A stretch of DNA of 12,895 nucleotides from Scalindua sp964437425 (lineage in GTDB: Bacteria; Planctomycetota; Brocadiia; Brocadiales; Scalinduaceae). A program made the position numbers and the translations under genes. The notes under the pieces are model-generated. The model had not been told where the DNA came from. It worked only from the letters and a program-made list of their open reading frames with translations, and did not search any database. The stretch spans positions 1 through 12,895 of the forward strand of contig CAYTGO010000081.1 of NCBI GenBank assembly GCA_964437425.1. Reading direction: 5' to 3'. This document shows, in pieces, positions 1 through 7,348 of this stretch; position 1 is the first letter of the stretch, and each line of letters starts with the position of its first letter.

Positions 1-8
1 TATGAAGT

Positions 9-965
9 TTACTTAACTTGTTCATCAGCAAGTTTAGTCCTGATATCATCCAGTATCTGGCGTCCACCTCTTCCGAGCAATCTTTCTGCAAGTTCGTTCC
101 CCATAGTTAAATAATCATCTACTTTGCCCTCAATAGAATCTCTTATGATGGTGGTTCCATCGAGTGAGCATACAACTGCTTCCATCTTCAGGTTGACCGG
201 GAATAAAACTTCTGCATGAGCGCCTATCGGGATCTGGCATCCTCCCTGTAGCCTTTTCAGAAGAGCTCTCTCTGCCAGTACTGCAAATCTGGTATCGAAG
301 TGTTGTAAGATTTGAATAATTTTCTTGATCTGCTCATCATTTTCACGAACTTCTATACATAGTGCTCCTTGTCCAACAGCATGAAGCATTATGTCAGATG
401 GAATTATCTCACTGGCCTCGTCACCACGGCCCAGTCTATTAAGGCCGGCCTGCGCTACAACTAATGCGTCAAGTTCACCTGATGCCAGTTTACCTAATCT
501 GGTATCCAGGTTTCCTCTAAGGTCAACTATGTTGAGGTCCTGTCTGACTGCGAGGATCTGTGCCCTGCGTCTTAAGCTACTGGTTCCGAGTGTTGCACCT
601 TGAGGAAGATCTTTTAGTGATTTGTTATCTTTGCTGATTAATGCATCGTGCGGGTCTTCACGTTTTGTTACTACTCCGATTTCGAGGCTATCAGGGATAG
701 CAGTGGGCATGTCCTTCGCGCTGTGGACAACCAGATCAACCCTCTTATCAATAAGGGCTTCCTCAAGCTCTTTTGTGAAGAGTCCGATATCGCCTATCTT
801 GGCAAGAGGAGTATCCAGTATCTTGTCACCGGTTGTCTTTATAACTTCAATAACAAATTCTATCTCTTTATTTGCTTTCTCCAGTTCAGATTTAACCCAA
901 TTCGCCTGGATCAGGGCCAGTTTGCTGCCTCTTGAACCAATAACAATCTTCTTTCTGTCTTCCAA
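9..965 (-). CDS. hemC: Hydroxymethylbilane synthase (porphobilinogen deaminase)
   Basis: Cytosolic enzyme of tetrapyrrole (heme) biosynthesis that joins four porphobilinogens into linear hydroxymethylbilane. The 318-aa product has the usual family length. Visible motifs: N-terminal GSRGSKLAL (10-18), HSAKDMP (81-87) with the catalytic-type Asp85, GTSSLRRRAQ (127-136), the LRGN substrate-binding stretch (149-152), and GGCQIPIGA (241-249), whose Cys243 is the expected attachment site of the dipyrromethane cofactor. The start codon is TTG; an AGGAG ribosome-binding site lies 7 nt upstream, which supports this start over internal ones. The gene is divergent from aroA across a 312-bp spacer. No key residue appears to be missing. 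The family assignment is secure; no partner heme gene is visible because the window ends just after the stop codon. Confidence 0.97.
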   Translation of the reverse strand: MEDRKKIVIGSRGSKLALIQANWVKSELEKANKEIEFVIEVIKTTGDKILDTPLAKIGDIGLFTKELEEALIDKRVDLVVHSAKDMPTAIPDSLEIGVVTKREDPHDALISKDNKSLKDLPQGATLGTSSLRRRAQILAVRQDLNIVDLRGNLDTRLGKLASGELDALVVAQAGLNRLGRGDEASEIIPSDIMLHAVGQGALCIEVRENDEQIKKIIQILQHFDTRFAVLAERALLKRLQGGCQIPIGAHAEVLFPVNLKMEAVVCSLDGTTIIRDSIEGKVDDYLTMGNELAERLLGRGGRQILDDIRTKLADEQVK

Positions 966-1076
966 AAAACCACTCCTATCTGTCTATATATAATTAGTCG
1001 TAAATATTAAAAACTAAAGGTACATTTGTCTCATAATTCGTTTTTATTGTCAATACTTTTTAATTCATGAGTATTA

Positions 1077-1206
1077 CCACGAAGGCACCAAGGTACCGAG
1101 GATAAAAGATAAAAGAAAATTAACCAAGGAAAGCACTGAATATTACGAAAAAAAGAGAAACTGATTTACTTCGAAATACGTTCTTCGTGTCCTGGTGTCT
1201 TCGTGG
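1077..1206. repeat. Inverted repeat of 8-nt units between hemC and aroA (MITE-like)
   Basis: The left arm (1077-1102) and right arm (1181-1206) are reverse complements at 19 of 26 positions. The outermost 8 bases (CCACGAAG) match perfectly and CACCA also matches. Each arm reads as a run of related octamers: CCACGAAG, GCACCAAG, GTACCGAG, GATAAAAG on the left, and CCACGAAG, ACACCAGG, ACACGAAG read from the other strand on the right. About 78 bp of A-rich sequence separates the arms. It looks like a decayed dispersed palindromic element rather than a gene. No ORF or clear target duplication is seen. The rest of the 966-1277 spacer holds the hemC ribosome-binding site and the aroA leader. Confidence 0.6.
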
Positions 1207-1224
1207 CAAATGTATTTGTCCTTG

Positions 1225-1281
1225 ATGAAAGGAGGATGTAAGTCTATAATTTCTCTTTCTAAAAGGATTATTAAGCTATGA
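1225..1281 (+). other. Possible short leader ORF overlapping the aroA start
   Basis: An 18-codon ORF (MKGGCKSIISLSKRIIKL) starts with ATG at 1225, and its TGA stop overlaps the aroA ATG as ATGA. It can be extended in frame to an ATG at 1210. Its second to fourth codons (AAA GGA GGA) form a near-perfect Shine-Dalgarno sequence that is oddly far (about 43 nt) from the aroA start. There is no good ribosome-binding site for the ORF itself and no run of aromatic codons, so a classical attenuator peptide is unlikely. It may be chance or a coupling device. Confidence 0.2.
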
Positions 1282-2543
1282 TAGAGATAAAACCTGTTGA
1301 AAATGTGAATGCAACGGTAACGATTCCCGGCTCGAAGAGCTATACGAACAGAGCATTAATAACATCATTACTTGCTAATGGCGAATCGGTAATGAAGAAT
1401 GCATTGTTAAGCGAAGATACCAGGGTTATGGTTTCTTGTCTGGGTGAACTTGGCATACCGGTAAGCGTAATAGAGGAAGAAAATACGATACGAATAACAG
1501 GGTGCGAGGGCAAGATACCTGTAGACAGCGCCAGTTTGTTTGCGCGTAATGCTGGAACGGTCGTGAGGTTTATGACAGCTGCCTTGACACTTGGTGATGG
1601 GAAATATGAGATTGATGGAATTGAGCGAATGAGACAGCGGCCCATACAACAGTTGATTGACGCTTTAAATCAGCTCGGCGCAGATGTTTCATCAAAGGAG
1701 GGTACCGGTTGTCCGCCGGTATTGATAAATGCCAGTGGCTTAAAGGGTGGAACTGTCAAGATTCCGGGTAATATCAGTAGCCAGTATATCAGCGCCATCC
1801 TTTTAACAGCACCCTATGCAAACAGTGATGTCCGCATAGTTGTGATTGATGACCTTGCTTCGAAGAATTACGTTGATATGACTTTAGATGTTATGAGCAG
1901 GTTTGGTGTTACTGTTGAAAGGGATTCGTATAAAGAATTTTCTGTTAAATCAGGTCAGGTGTACAAGGGTTGTGAATATATGGTAGAGCCGGATGCATCA
2001 GGCGCTTCCTATTTTTTAGCTGCCGCTGCTATTACCGGGGGCAAGGTCAGGGTTGATGGTCTGGGTGAAGACTCGTTGCAGGGTGACGCCAGGTTTGTTG
2101 ATATACTGGGCAAAATGGGTTGCAGGATAAAGAAGTCTTCTGATTGGCTGGAGGTTGAGGGAGGCGAGTTAAGTGGTATAGACATTGATATGAATGATAC
2201 TCCAGATGTTGTACAGACACTGGCGCCTGTTGCGGCTTTTGCGAAAGGGAATACGCGCATAAGAAATGTTAAAAATCTCAGGTACAAAGAGACTGATCGT
2301 ATTACAGCTGTTGTTAATGAACTTAAAAAAGTGGGAGTAGAAGCAAGGGAGTTTGAAGACGGTATTGAAATTATTCCATCACCTCCACATTCTGCAGATA
2401 TATCAACCTACAATGACCATCGCATGGCAATGAGCTTTGCTCTTTTCGGTTTAAGAACCAAAGGGATAAAGATAAAGAATCCGGAATGTGTTGAAAAGAC
2501 CTTTCCGGATTACTTTGAAAGATTGGAAAAGTTGTATCACTGA
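1278..2543 (+). CDS. aroA: 3-phosphoshikimate 1-carboxyvinyltransferase (EPSP synthase)
   Basis: Sixth step of the shikimate pathway: transfers enolpyruvyl from PEP to shikimate-3-phosphate, leading to chorismate and aromatic amino acids; cytosolic. The 421-aa product is full length. Recognisable elements: GSKSYTNRAL (18-27, with Lys20, Ser21 and Arg25), NAGT and Arg97 (91-97) in the PEP-binding loop, Arg121-Pro122, SSQ (167-169) for shikimate-3-phosphate, DASGASYFLAAA (239-250), the catalytic-type Asp310 in TPD, LRYKETDR (334-341, Lys337 and Arg341), and NDHRMAMS (379-386). The position equal to E. coli Pro101 is Phe98. An in-frame stop at 1272-1274 fixes the 5' limit, and AAAAGGA sits 10 nt before the ATG. 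It appears monocistronic: a hairpin element follows 30 bp after the stop. Assignment secure. Confidence 0.97.
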   Translation: MIEIKPVENVNATVTIPGSKSYTNRALITSLLANGESVMKNALLSEDTRVMVSCLGELGIPVSVIEEENTIRITGCEGKIPVDSASLFARNAGTVVRFMTAALTLGDGKYEIDGIERMRQRPIQQLIDALNQLGADVSSKEGTGCPPVLINASGLKGGTVKIPGNISSQYISAILLTAPYANSDVRIVVIDDLASKNYVDMTLDVMSRFGVTVERDSYKEFSVKSGQVYKGCEYMVEPDASGASYFLAAAAITGGKVRVDGLGEDSLQGDARFVDILGKMGCRIKKSSDWLEVEGGELSGIDIDMNDTPDVVQTLAPVAAFAKGNTRIRNVKNLRYKETDRITAVVNELKKVGVEAREFEDGIEIIPSPPHSADISTYNDHRMAMSFALFGLRTKGIKIKNPECVEKTFPDYFERLEKLYH

Positions 2544-2572
2544 CACGACATCAGTTTGTTAGGAAGTTCTTT

Positions 2573-2712
2573 CTTACCAAATAAAAAAAGACTCTTTTTA
2601 GTGTTATGCAGTAGCGTCAACGAACCGATTTTCTTTATATATTAGTATATTTGATTCGGTTGTGAGACAGTACGGTACACGGACACGTAAGAGCCTTTTT
2701 TTATTTGCTAAG
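2573..2712. repeat. Long imperfect palindrome with 24-bp terminal inverted repeats
   Basis: The ends 2573-2596 and 2689-2712 are reverse complements at 22 of 24 positions, including an A7/T7 run flanked by CTCTT/AAGAG. Pairing continues inward with bulges: GTA-GTC (2611-2618) against GAC-TAC (2666-2673), and AACCGA (2623-2628) against TCGGTT (2656-2661), closing on an AT-rich apex near 2642. The whole element could therefore fold as one long hairpin. It begins 29 bp after the aroA stop, so it may also end aroA transcription (T-run at 2696-2702 after the right arm). There is no ORF inside and no convincing target-site duplication. A MITE-like non-autonomous element is the simplest reading. A further 8-bp inverted repeat, TTGCTAAG (2705-2712) with CTTAGCAA (2731-2738), overlaps its right end. 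Confidence 0.65.
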
Positions 2713-3192
2713 TTTTAGTTGTATTAAATACTTAGCAATCACATACGTCTGGCGAAAGAAACTTTCTATCTTTATTATCGACACAAACAGAGAATACTTT
2801 AGATAAAATGTTTTTCTTTCTGCTTGAAGTAAGTCGCAATATGCGTGCCGTTATCGCTATATAATCCTGTCATTTTATGCTCTCAATAGATCATGGATCA
2901 TAAGTCATTTCATTACAACGTCTCCTTTCGCTAAGGTATTATGTTTACTCGATGAATGATATTATACTCAGGTATGTGTTCGTATAATAAGAGGAGTTTG
3001 TTGTTTAACTGTTCAACGAATACGTCAAGGAATATACACATTTATTCATATTCATTATTATTACAGATCGTCCGTTATAAAACTAATCACCAAAAACAGA
3101 AAATGATTTTGTATGAAAAACGGTAGCTATAGATTACTGTTGATTGTAAACATGGAATTGATACTTGAGCGTAGGGATGTTTAAATCTTGTA
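2713..3192. other. Gene-free stretch, nothing recognised
   Basis: About 480 bp between the palindromic element and the hairpin near 3200. No ORF of credible length, no tRNA-like fold, no tandem array and no family resemblance was recognised on either strand. Only very short ORFs occur, without supporting codon structure. It may be decayed sequence linked to the neighbouring palindrome or hold an unrecognised small RNA. Confidence 0.5.
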
Positions 3193-3224
3193 ACCCCCAA
3201 TATCTTTTTAAAGATATTGGGGGT
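3193..3224 (-). terminator. Perfect 15-bp hairpin downstream of the cyclophilin gene
   Basis: ACCCCCAATATCTTT (3193-3207) and AAAGATATTGGGGGT (3210-3224) are exact reverse complements separated by TT, giving a 15-bp stem with a G5/C5 base. It lies 74 nt beyond the stop codon of the minus-strand cyclophilin gene, as expected for a 3' end structure. Neither strand has a T-run after the stem, so a classical intrinsic terminator is not fulfilled. It could instead be an mRNA-stabilising hairpin or a REP-like palindrome. Confidence 0.45.
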
Positions 3225-3298
3225 ATTGCTCTGTAGTTGTGGCAGTGTATGTCTTGGTCAAGTAAATTTGGAATTGAATGTACAAGCCGGTTAAGCTC

Positions 3299-3892
3299 TT
3301 ATTCTATTACACTCATGTTCTTGATTGTTATAGTTTTCATTGGTACATTCTCGTATGTACCGTAGGCATGAGTCCTTGTTCTGCCAATTGTATCTACAAC
3401 ATCCATACCATCTAGAACTTCTCCAAAAACAGCATATCCAAACCCGATTGAAGTATTGTCTTTGTGATTGAGGAAATCATTATTTTTTAAATTGATAAAG
3501 AACTGTCCCGTGGCGCTATTAATAATATCTGTTCTTGCCATGGCGAGTGTACCTCTTTTGTTGCCTAAACCTCTCCGTGCTTCGTTTTGAATGGGATCCT
3601 TTGTGGGCTTTTTATTCATTTTAGAATCAAAGCCACCGCACTGAATCATAAAGTTAGGCATTACTCTATGGAAAATTAAGTTATTGTAGAAACCATCAGA
3701 TACATATGATAAAAAGTTTTTGACAGTAATTGGTGCTTCTTTCTCGTACAGTTCAATCGTTACATTTCCCTTTGACGTTTCCATTAAAACCTTTGGATTA
3801 GCGTATGCAGAGTTAAATTGCATGCAGACAAAACTAATCAGGATAAAGGCAAAGAGGGCGGCTGTTATTTTATTAAAATATCGTTTATGCAT
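3299..3892 (-). CDS. Secreted cyclophilin-type peptidyl-prolyl cis-trans isomerase
   Basis: Catalyses cis-trans isomerisation of X-Pro bonds, probably assisting folding outside the cytoplasm. I chose the ATG at 3892 (197 aa), because GGGAG lies 8 nt upstream of it; a TTG five codons earlier (3907) would place that ribosome-binding site inside the gene. Residues 1-31 form a signal peptide: KRYFNK, a hydrophobic core (about 9-26), and a cleavage site AYA-NP after Ala31; no lipobox. The mature part is a single cyclophilin domain with FHRVMPNFMIQ (74-84, catalytic Arg76), GTLAMAR (114-120), NSATGQFFIN (125-134) and GYAVFGEVLDGMDVVD (152-167). Its closest resemblance is to the E. coli PpiA/PpiB type. 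It diverges from the hydantoinase-B-like gene, with a 189-bp shared upstream region. The hairpin at 3193-3224 may form its 3' end. Family assignment secure; substrates unknown. Confidence 0.93.
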   Translation of the reverse strand: MHKRYFNKITAALFAFILISFVCMQFNSAYANPKVLMETSKGNVTIELYEKEAPITVKNFLSYVSDGFYNNLIFHRVMPNFMIQCGGFDSKMNKKPTKDPIQNEARRGLGNKRGTLAMARTDIINSATGQFFINLKNNDFLNHKDNTSIGFGYAVFGEVLDGMDVVDTIGRTRTHAYGTYENVPMKTITIKNMSVIE

Positions 3893-4007
3893 CTGTTTCT
3901 CTCCCAATAATTATTCGAATTAATTTTGTCCATTTAATCACAGAAACAGGGATAATTCAATGACTTTATAACTTTCGTCCGGAGTTGCACATCTGTGAGA
4001 TTCCAAT

Positions 4008-4035
4008 TTGATTTCATAGTGAATGCTGGTATGAT
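4008..4035 (+). promoter_or_regulatory. Putative sigma-70 promoter (extended -10) for the 4082-8585 cluster
   Basis: TTGATT (4008-4013) and TATGAT (4030-4035) are separated by 16 nt, and TGG directly precedes the -10 box (extended -10). Transcription would begin near 4042, about 40 nt before the ATG at 4082. It is a consensus match by eye only. Confidence 0.4.
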
Positions 4036-4081
4036 TACGCATTATTAGCAGTAACACAATTCTAATGTTTATACTTAACTA

Positions 4082-5659
4082 ATGTTTGATCCCATTAACC
4101 TGGAAATATTTAACAACCTGTTCTCTACAATATGTGAAGAGATGGGTGTTGTATTGTGCAGATCTTCCTTTTCTACTAATATAAAAGAGCGAAAGGATTT
4201 TTCGTGTGCCTTGTTTGATCACAGTGGTGAAATGGTCGCCCAGGCAGAGCATCTTCCCGTGCATCTGGCATCTATGTCCATGTCGGTAGAATGGGCAATT
4301 AAAACAGTAGAAATGAGTGAAGGCGATGCTGTGATATTAAATGATCCATTTAAGGGCGGTACACACTTGCCGGATATCACGATAGTGACGCCTTTCTTTT
4401 ATGGTGGAAGTAAGAAACCTGTTTTTTACGTAGCGAACAGGGCTCATCATTCAGACGTAGGTGGAATGTCTCCGGGTTCCATGTGCAATGCTACTGAGAT
4501 ATATCAGGAAGGAATTCGGATACCGCCAGTAAGAATAGCACAGAGAAATATTATAAACAGAGAGATTATGAGCATAATCACATCTAATGTCAGGACACCG
4601 GAAGAGCGTGAATGGGATATAACCGCACAGATTTCAGCTAATACAATCGGTAAGCAGAGGTTAAATGAATTGTGTGAAAAATATGGAAAAAGTGAGGTTG
4701 TAAAATACTCGTCGGAACTCCAAGGCTATTCTGCCAGGATAATGAAATCCGTAATTAAAAAAATACCTGATGGTGAGTACTCATTTAGTGATTACCTGGA
4801 TGATGATGGTATGGTGGATAAGCGCGTAAGAATTAAGGTATGCGTAAGTGTAAAGGGAAGCTCGGTGAGCGTTGATTTTTCCGGCAGCAGCAGACAGGTA
4901 GATGGTTGTGTGAATGCTGTCTATGCTGTCACTGTGTCTTGTGTTTTTTATGTATTCCGATGCCTGGTTGAAAATGATATCCCATCAAATGCAGGCTGTA
5001 TGAGACCGATCTCTATTACTGCTCCGGAAGGTTCCGTTGTAAATGCTAAAGTTCCGGGTGCAGTGTCCGGCGGTAATGTTGAGACTTCTCAAAGGATTGT
5101 TGACGTAGTATTTGGGGCACTGTCAAAATCTATTCCAAATAAGATTCCGGCGGCAAGTAGCGGGACTATGAATAATATTGCAATTGGTGGGTATGATAAA
5201 TTAAAAGAGAGCCATTTCACCTATTATGAAACTATTGGGGGAGGTATGGGTGCAAGGCCAAATTTAGAAGGTATTAACGCTATTCACACTCATATGACAA
5301 ATACATTAAATACTCCTGTAGAATCATTGGAACATAACTATCCATTCAGGATCAGCCAATATAAGATACGTCCTCGTTCGGGTGGTATGGGGAAACATAA
5401 GGGGGGGGATGGAATAATAAGGGATTATGAATTCTTTCAACCCGCCACCGTCAGTATACTTTCTGATAGAAGAAAACATGCGCCGTATGGTTTAAAGGGT
5501 GGTAAAAAAGGTCAGGTCGGACAAAATACTCTGATCTCGAAAGGCAGGAGACATAAACTACCGTCTAAGACCACTATTAATGTGAGTAGTGGAGACATTG
5601 TAAGTATACATACTCCCGGTGGAGGTGGATATGGAAAACAAAAAGTTAAAAGTACCTAA
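4082..5659 (+). CDS. Hydantoinase B / oxoprolinase-B family protein
   Basis: HyuB-family proteins are normally one subunit of ATP-dependent hydantoinases, 5-oxoprolinases or acetone/acetophenone carboxylases, working with a HyuA partner. The 525-aa product has normal HyuB length and covers the family end to end: MFDPINLEIF start, EEMGVVLCRSSFSTNIKERKD (about 19-39), AQAEHLPVHLASM (53-65), NDPFKGGTHLPD (87-98), ANRAHHSDVGG (118-128), YQEGIRIPP (141-149), the GGN-ETSQR region near 340, and the C-terminal TPGGGGYG (511-518). The NDP Asp, THLPD His and AHHSD His/Asp positions are those used for metal binding in the family. There is no clear Shine-Dalgarno sequence, but the N-terminus matches the family start. 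Unusually, no hyuA is adjacent: upstream is a divergent cyclophilin, and 8 nt downstream begins a radical SAM gene. The substrate cannot be told from the sequence. Confidence 0.9.
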   Translation: MFDPINLEIFNNLFSTICEEMGVVLCRSSFSTNIKERKDFSCALFDHSGEMVAQAEHLPVHLASMSMSVEWAIKTVEMSEGDAVILNDPFKGGTHLPDITIVTPFFYGGSKKPVFYVANRAHHSDVGGMSPGSMCNATEIYQEGIRIPPVRIAQRNIINREIMSIITSNVRTPEEREWDITAQISANTIGKQRLNELCEKYGKSEVVKYSSELQGYSARIMKSVIKKIPDGEYSFSDYLDDDGMVDKRVRIKVCVSVKGSSVSVDFSGSSRQVDGCVNAVYAVTVSCVFYVFRCLVENDIPSNAGCMRPISITAPEGSVVNAKVPGAVSGGNVETSQRIVDVVFGALSKSIPNKIPAASSGTMNNIAIGGYDKLKESHFTYYETIGGGMGARPNLEGINAIHTHMTNTLNTPVESLEHNYPFRISQYKIRPRSGGMGKHKGGDGIIRDYEFFQPATVSILSDRRKHAPYGLKGGKKGQVGQNTLISKGRRHKLPSKTTINVSSGDIVSIHTPGGGGYGKQKVKST

Positions 5660-5682
5660 AGTTTAAAGTGAGATTGAGTTTG
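5650..5682 (-). repeat. Degenerate CACTTTA-type repeat at the first gene junction
   Basis: On the minus strand this junction reads as loose copies of CTCACTTTAAACTTTAGG, resembling the clearer array at 8318-8360 in the same cluster. It spans the hydantoinase-B stop codon and the proposed GTG start of the next gene, so the last residues of one protein and the first of the other come from repeat-like sequence. Similarity is short and judged by eye. Confidence 0.3.
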
Positions 5683-6729
5683 AGTAAATATAAGTTAAGA
5701 AAGATATTCATAGAAAAGGACGTTGTAGATTCACCCGTTACCCGGCAGATACTTAATAAACTGCCTGATATAGAGGTTGGGTATATTGATGATTATAAAA
5801 ATATCAATGTCGATGGAGCAACAACTGACGATATTTTTAAAAAGAGTAAGGAGTGCCTGGCAATAGCCGGTAAGAAGGGCGGATTAGTTAAAGAATTCAG
5901 GTGCAGGGATGGCATCGTGGGGAATACTGAATATTTTATCAGCCATGGTAATAATTGCAGTTTTGATTGCGAGTACTGTTTTTTACAGTGTTACTTTGAT
6001 AATGCGGTGCCCACAGTGTTTGTAAATCATGATGAAATATTGGATGAGATTAAAGGCGTTTTACTTGCCGAAGCTGATAAGAGAATAGTTTTCCATGCAG
6101 GTGAGCTGTGTGATGCCATGGCCTTTGACGATCTTACCGGTCTGTCCTGTAAACTCATTCCACTGTTTTCAGAGCATCCCAATGCAAGACTGGAATTGAG
6201 GACAAAGACTACTACAATAGAGAATTTATTAAATATAGAGCCTGCGGATAACATTGTAGTTTCATGGACTTTCAGCCCACAGGTAATTATTGACAATCAT
6301 GAGCACAAGGCGCCTTCATTAGAGGAACGATTATGTGCGGCGGTGGATGTTCAAAAAGCAGGGTATAACGTTGGAGTGTGTCTGGATCCGATAATACTGT
6401 GTGATGACTGGTTTGATCATTACAAAGCGATGCTTGAGATGCTTTCTGAAAGATTGGATATGGAGAGTGTTAAGTTCATCAGTCTTGGCGGTTTTAGATA
6501 TCTTCCGTCTCTGTCCAAAGTAATAAAAGAGAGAGATCCGCAGACAAATCTTCTGTTGAGCGAATTTGTACCATGTGTTGATGGGAAGCACCGGTACTTC
6601 AGGCCAATTAGAGTAGAAGCGTATAAGGAGATAGGGACGGTTATAAGAGAACTGAATAAAAATGTTAAAATTTCACTCTGCATGGAGACACCTGAGGTCT
6701 GGAACTCGGTGAAAGATGTTTTGAAATAA
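5668..6729 (+). CDS. Spore photoproduct lyase-like radical SAM protein
   Basis: Radical SAM enzyme of the SPL family. True SPL reverses the UV-induced thymine dimer called spore photoproduct; homologues in non-spore formers have no settled role. In this 353-aa protein the cluster motif CSFDCEYC gives Cys97, Cys101 and Cys104 (CX3CX2C). It is followed by LQCYF (106-110) and a VNHDEIL segment (119-125) matching SPL. The GELCDAMAFDD segment (145-155) places Cys148 where Bacillus SPL carries its hydrogen-donor Cys. LRTKT, SWTFSPQVI with the following LEERL, and the GG-RY segment near 275 follow SPL order. The GTG at 5668 is the first possible start; TTG codons at 5674 and 5680 are alternatives, and no good ribosome-binding site decides among them. 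It begins 8 nt after the hydantoinase-B stop and 29 nt before the cysteine-rich gene, so co-transcription is likely. Actual lesion repair is not proven. Confidence 0.85.
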   Translation: MRLSLSKYKLRKIFIEKDVVDSPVTRQILNKLPDIEVGYIDDYKNINVDGATTDDIFKKSKECLAIAGKKGGLVKEFRCRDGIVGNTEYFISHGNNCSFDCEYCFLQCYFDNAVPTVFVNHDEILDEIKGVLLAEADKRIVFHAGELCDAMAFDDLTGLSCKLIPLFSEHPNARLELRTKTTTIENLLNIEPADNIVVSWTFSPQVIIDNHEHKAPSLEERLCAAVDVQKAGYNVGVCLDPIILCDDWFDHYKAMLEMLSERLDMESVKFISLGGFRYLPSLSKVIKERDPQTNLLLSEFVPCVDGKHRYFRPIRVEAYKEIGTVIRELNKNVKISLCMETPEVWNSVKDVLK

Positions 6730-6758
6730 GGGCTCAGTGCAGGAACTTGAGAGATTAA

Positions 6759-7337
6759 ATGAGTGAACTGTTTCCAATAATTGAAAATGTAAAAGTGGAT
6801 TTAAAGTCACTTATCTCAATCAAACACAAATGTGACCCGGGGGTTTGCCAGGGAAAGATATCATGCTGCGCGGAGTATGAAGTTTGTATAGAGAAGGATG
6901 AGGTTGACAAAGTATTTGCTAACACACCTGGAGCTGCAGAATTTGCACCTCAATTAAAAGCTAATGGGTTCTATAGGAATATTTTTGACGAGACGGATGA
7001 CAATCTTATTGCCATAGATACGGACGAAGAGAATCAATGCCTTTTTGCCTGGCAGAACAGCAGCGGAGAGGTTTTATGCTCACTTCACAGCCATGCAGTT
7101 AAAAGCAATCTCTCTTTTTATGATACAAAACCTGAATCCTGCTGTCTCTGGCCCTTGGCTATCTATAACGGTAGTCCGGAAACTCTAACTGTTCAGGAGG
7201 ATGCGTTCAGTTTTGATTGTAATAAAAAACAGGAATCTGAAAGAGCCGAACTTGATACGGAAATCTCTTCAATTATTAGAAACGTGTACGGAGAAAAGAT
7301 GTTGGCTGGTATTAAACATGCAGTTTCTAAAATATAA
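6759..7337 (+). CDS. Cysteine-rich DUF3109/YkgJ-like putative metal-binding protein
   Basis: A 192-aa soluble protein of unknown function with cysteines at 25, 30, 36, 37, 43, 94, 107, 128, 129 and 154. The layout, a CX4CX5CC cluster, then QCLFAW (93-98), GEVLCSLHSHAV (103-114), KPESCCLWPLAI (124-135) and a final FDC (152-154), follows the pattern of DUF3109 and the related YkgJ (CxxCxxCC) proteins, thought to bind zinc or an iron-sulfur centre. No signal peptide or membrane segment is seen. The start at 6759 fits the conserved part, with only a weak GAGAG upstream. It sits between the radical SAM gene (29-nt gap) and the nuclease gene (11-nt gap), so it is likely part of one transcript. It could serve its neighbours as a metal or cluster accessory protein; that is inference. 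Confidence 0.75.
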   Translation: MSELFPIIENVKVDLKSLISIKHKCDPGVCQGKISCCAEYEVCIEKDEVDKVFANTPGAAEFAPQLKANGFYRNIFDETDDNLIAIDTDEENQCLFAWQNSSGEVLCSLHSHAVKSNLSFYDTKPESCCLWPLAIYNGSPETLTVQEDAFSFDCNKKQESERAELDTEISSIIRNVYGEKMLAGIKHAVSKI

Positions 7338-7348
7338 ATAAATTTTAT

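Noticed and set aside
1048..1053. Minus-strand TTGACA as a -35 box for hemC
   Set aside because: No acceptable -10 hexamer lies 16-18 nt downstream; the nearest TTATGA is only 11 nt away.
2799..2873. Minus-strand 24-codon ORF containing SDNGTH, reminiscent of a DDE transposase/integrase motif
   Set aside because: Too short, with no matching residues before or after it in any frame; six residues are expected by chance in a gap of this size.
2931..2960. Minus-strand AAAGGAG followed by ATG near 2918
   Set aside because: The ATG is followed at once by a stop (ATG AAA TGA) and neighbouring frames close within a few codons, so no gene is supported.
3893..3907. TTG start five codons upstream for the cyclophilin
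   Set aside because: The GGGAG ribosome-binding site fits the ATG at 3892, and that start gives a more typical signal peptide n-region.
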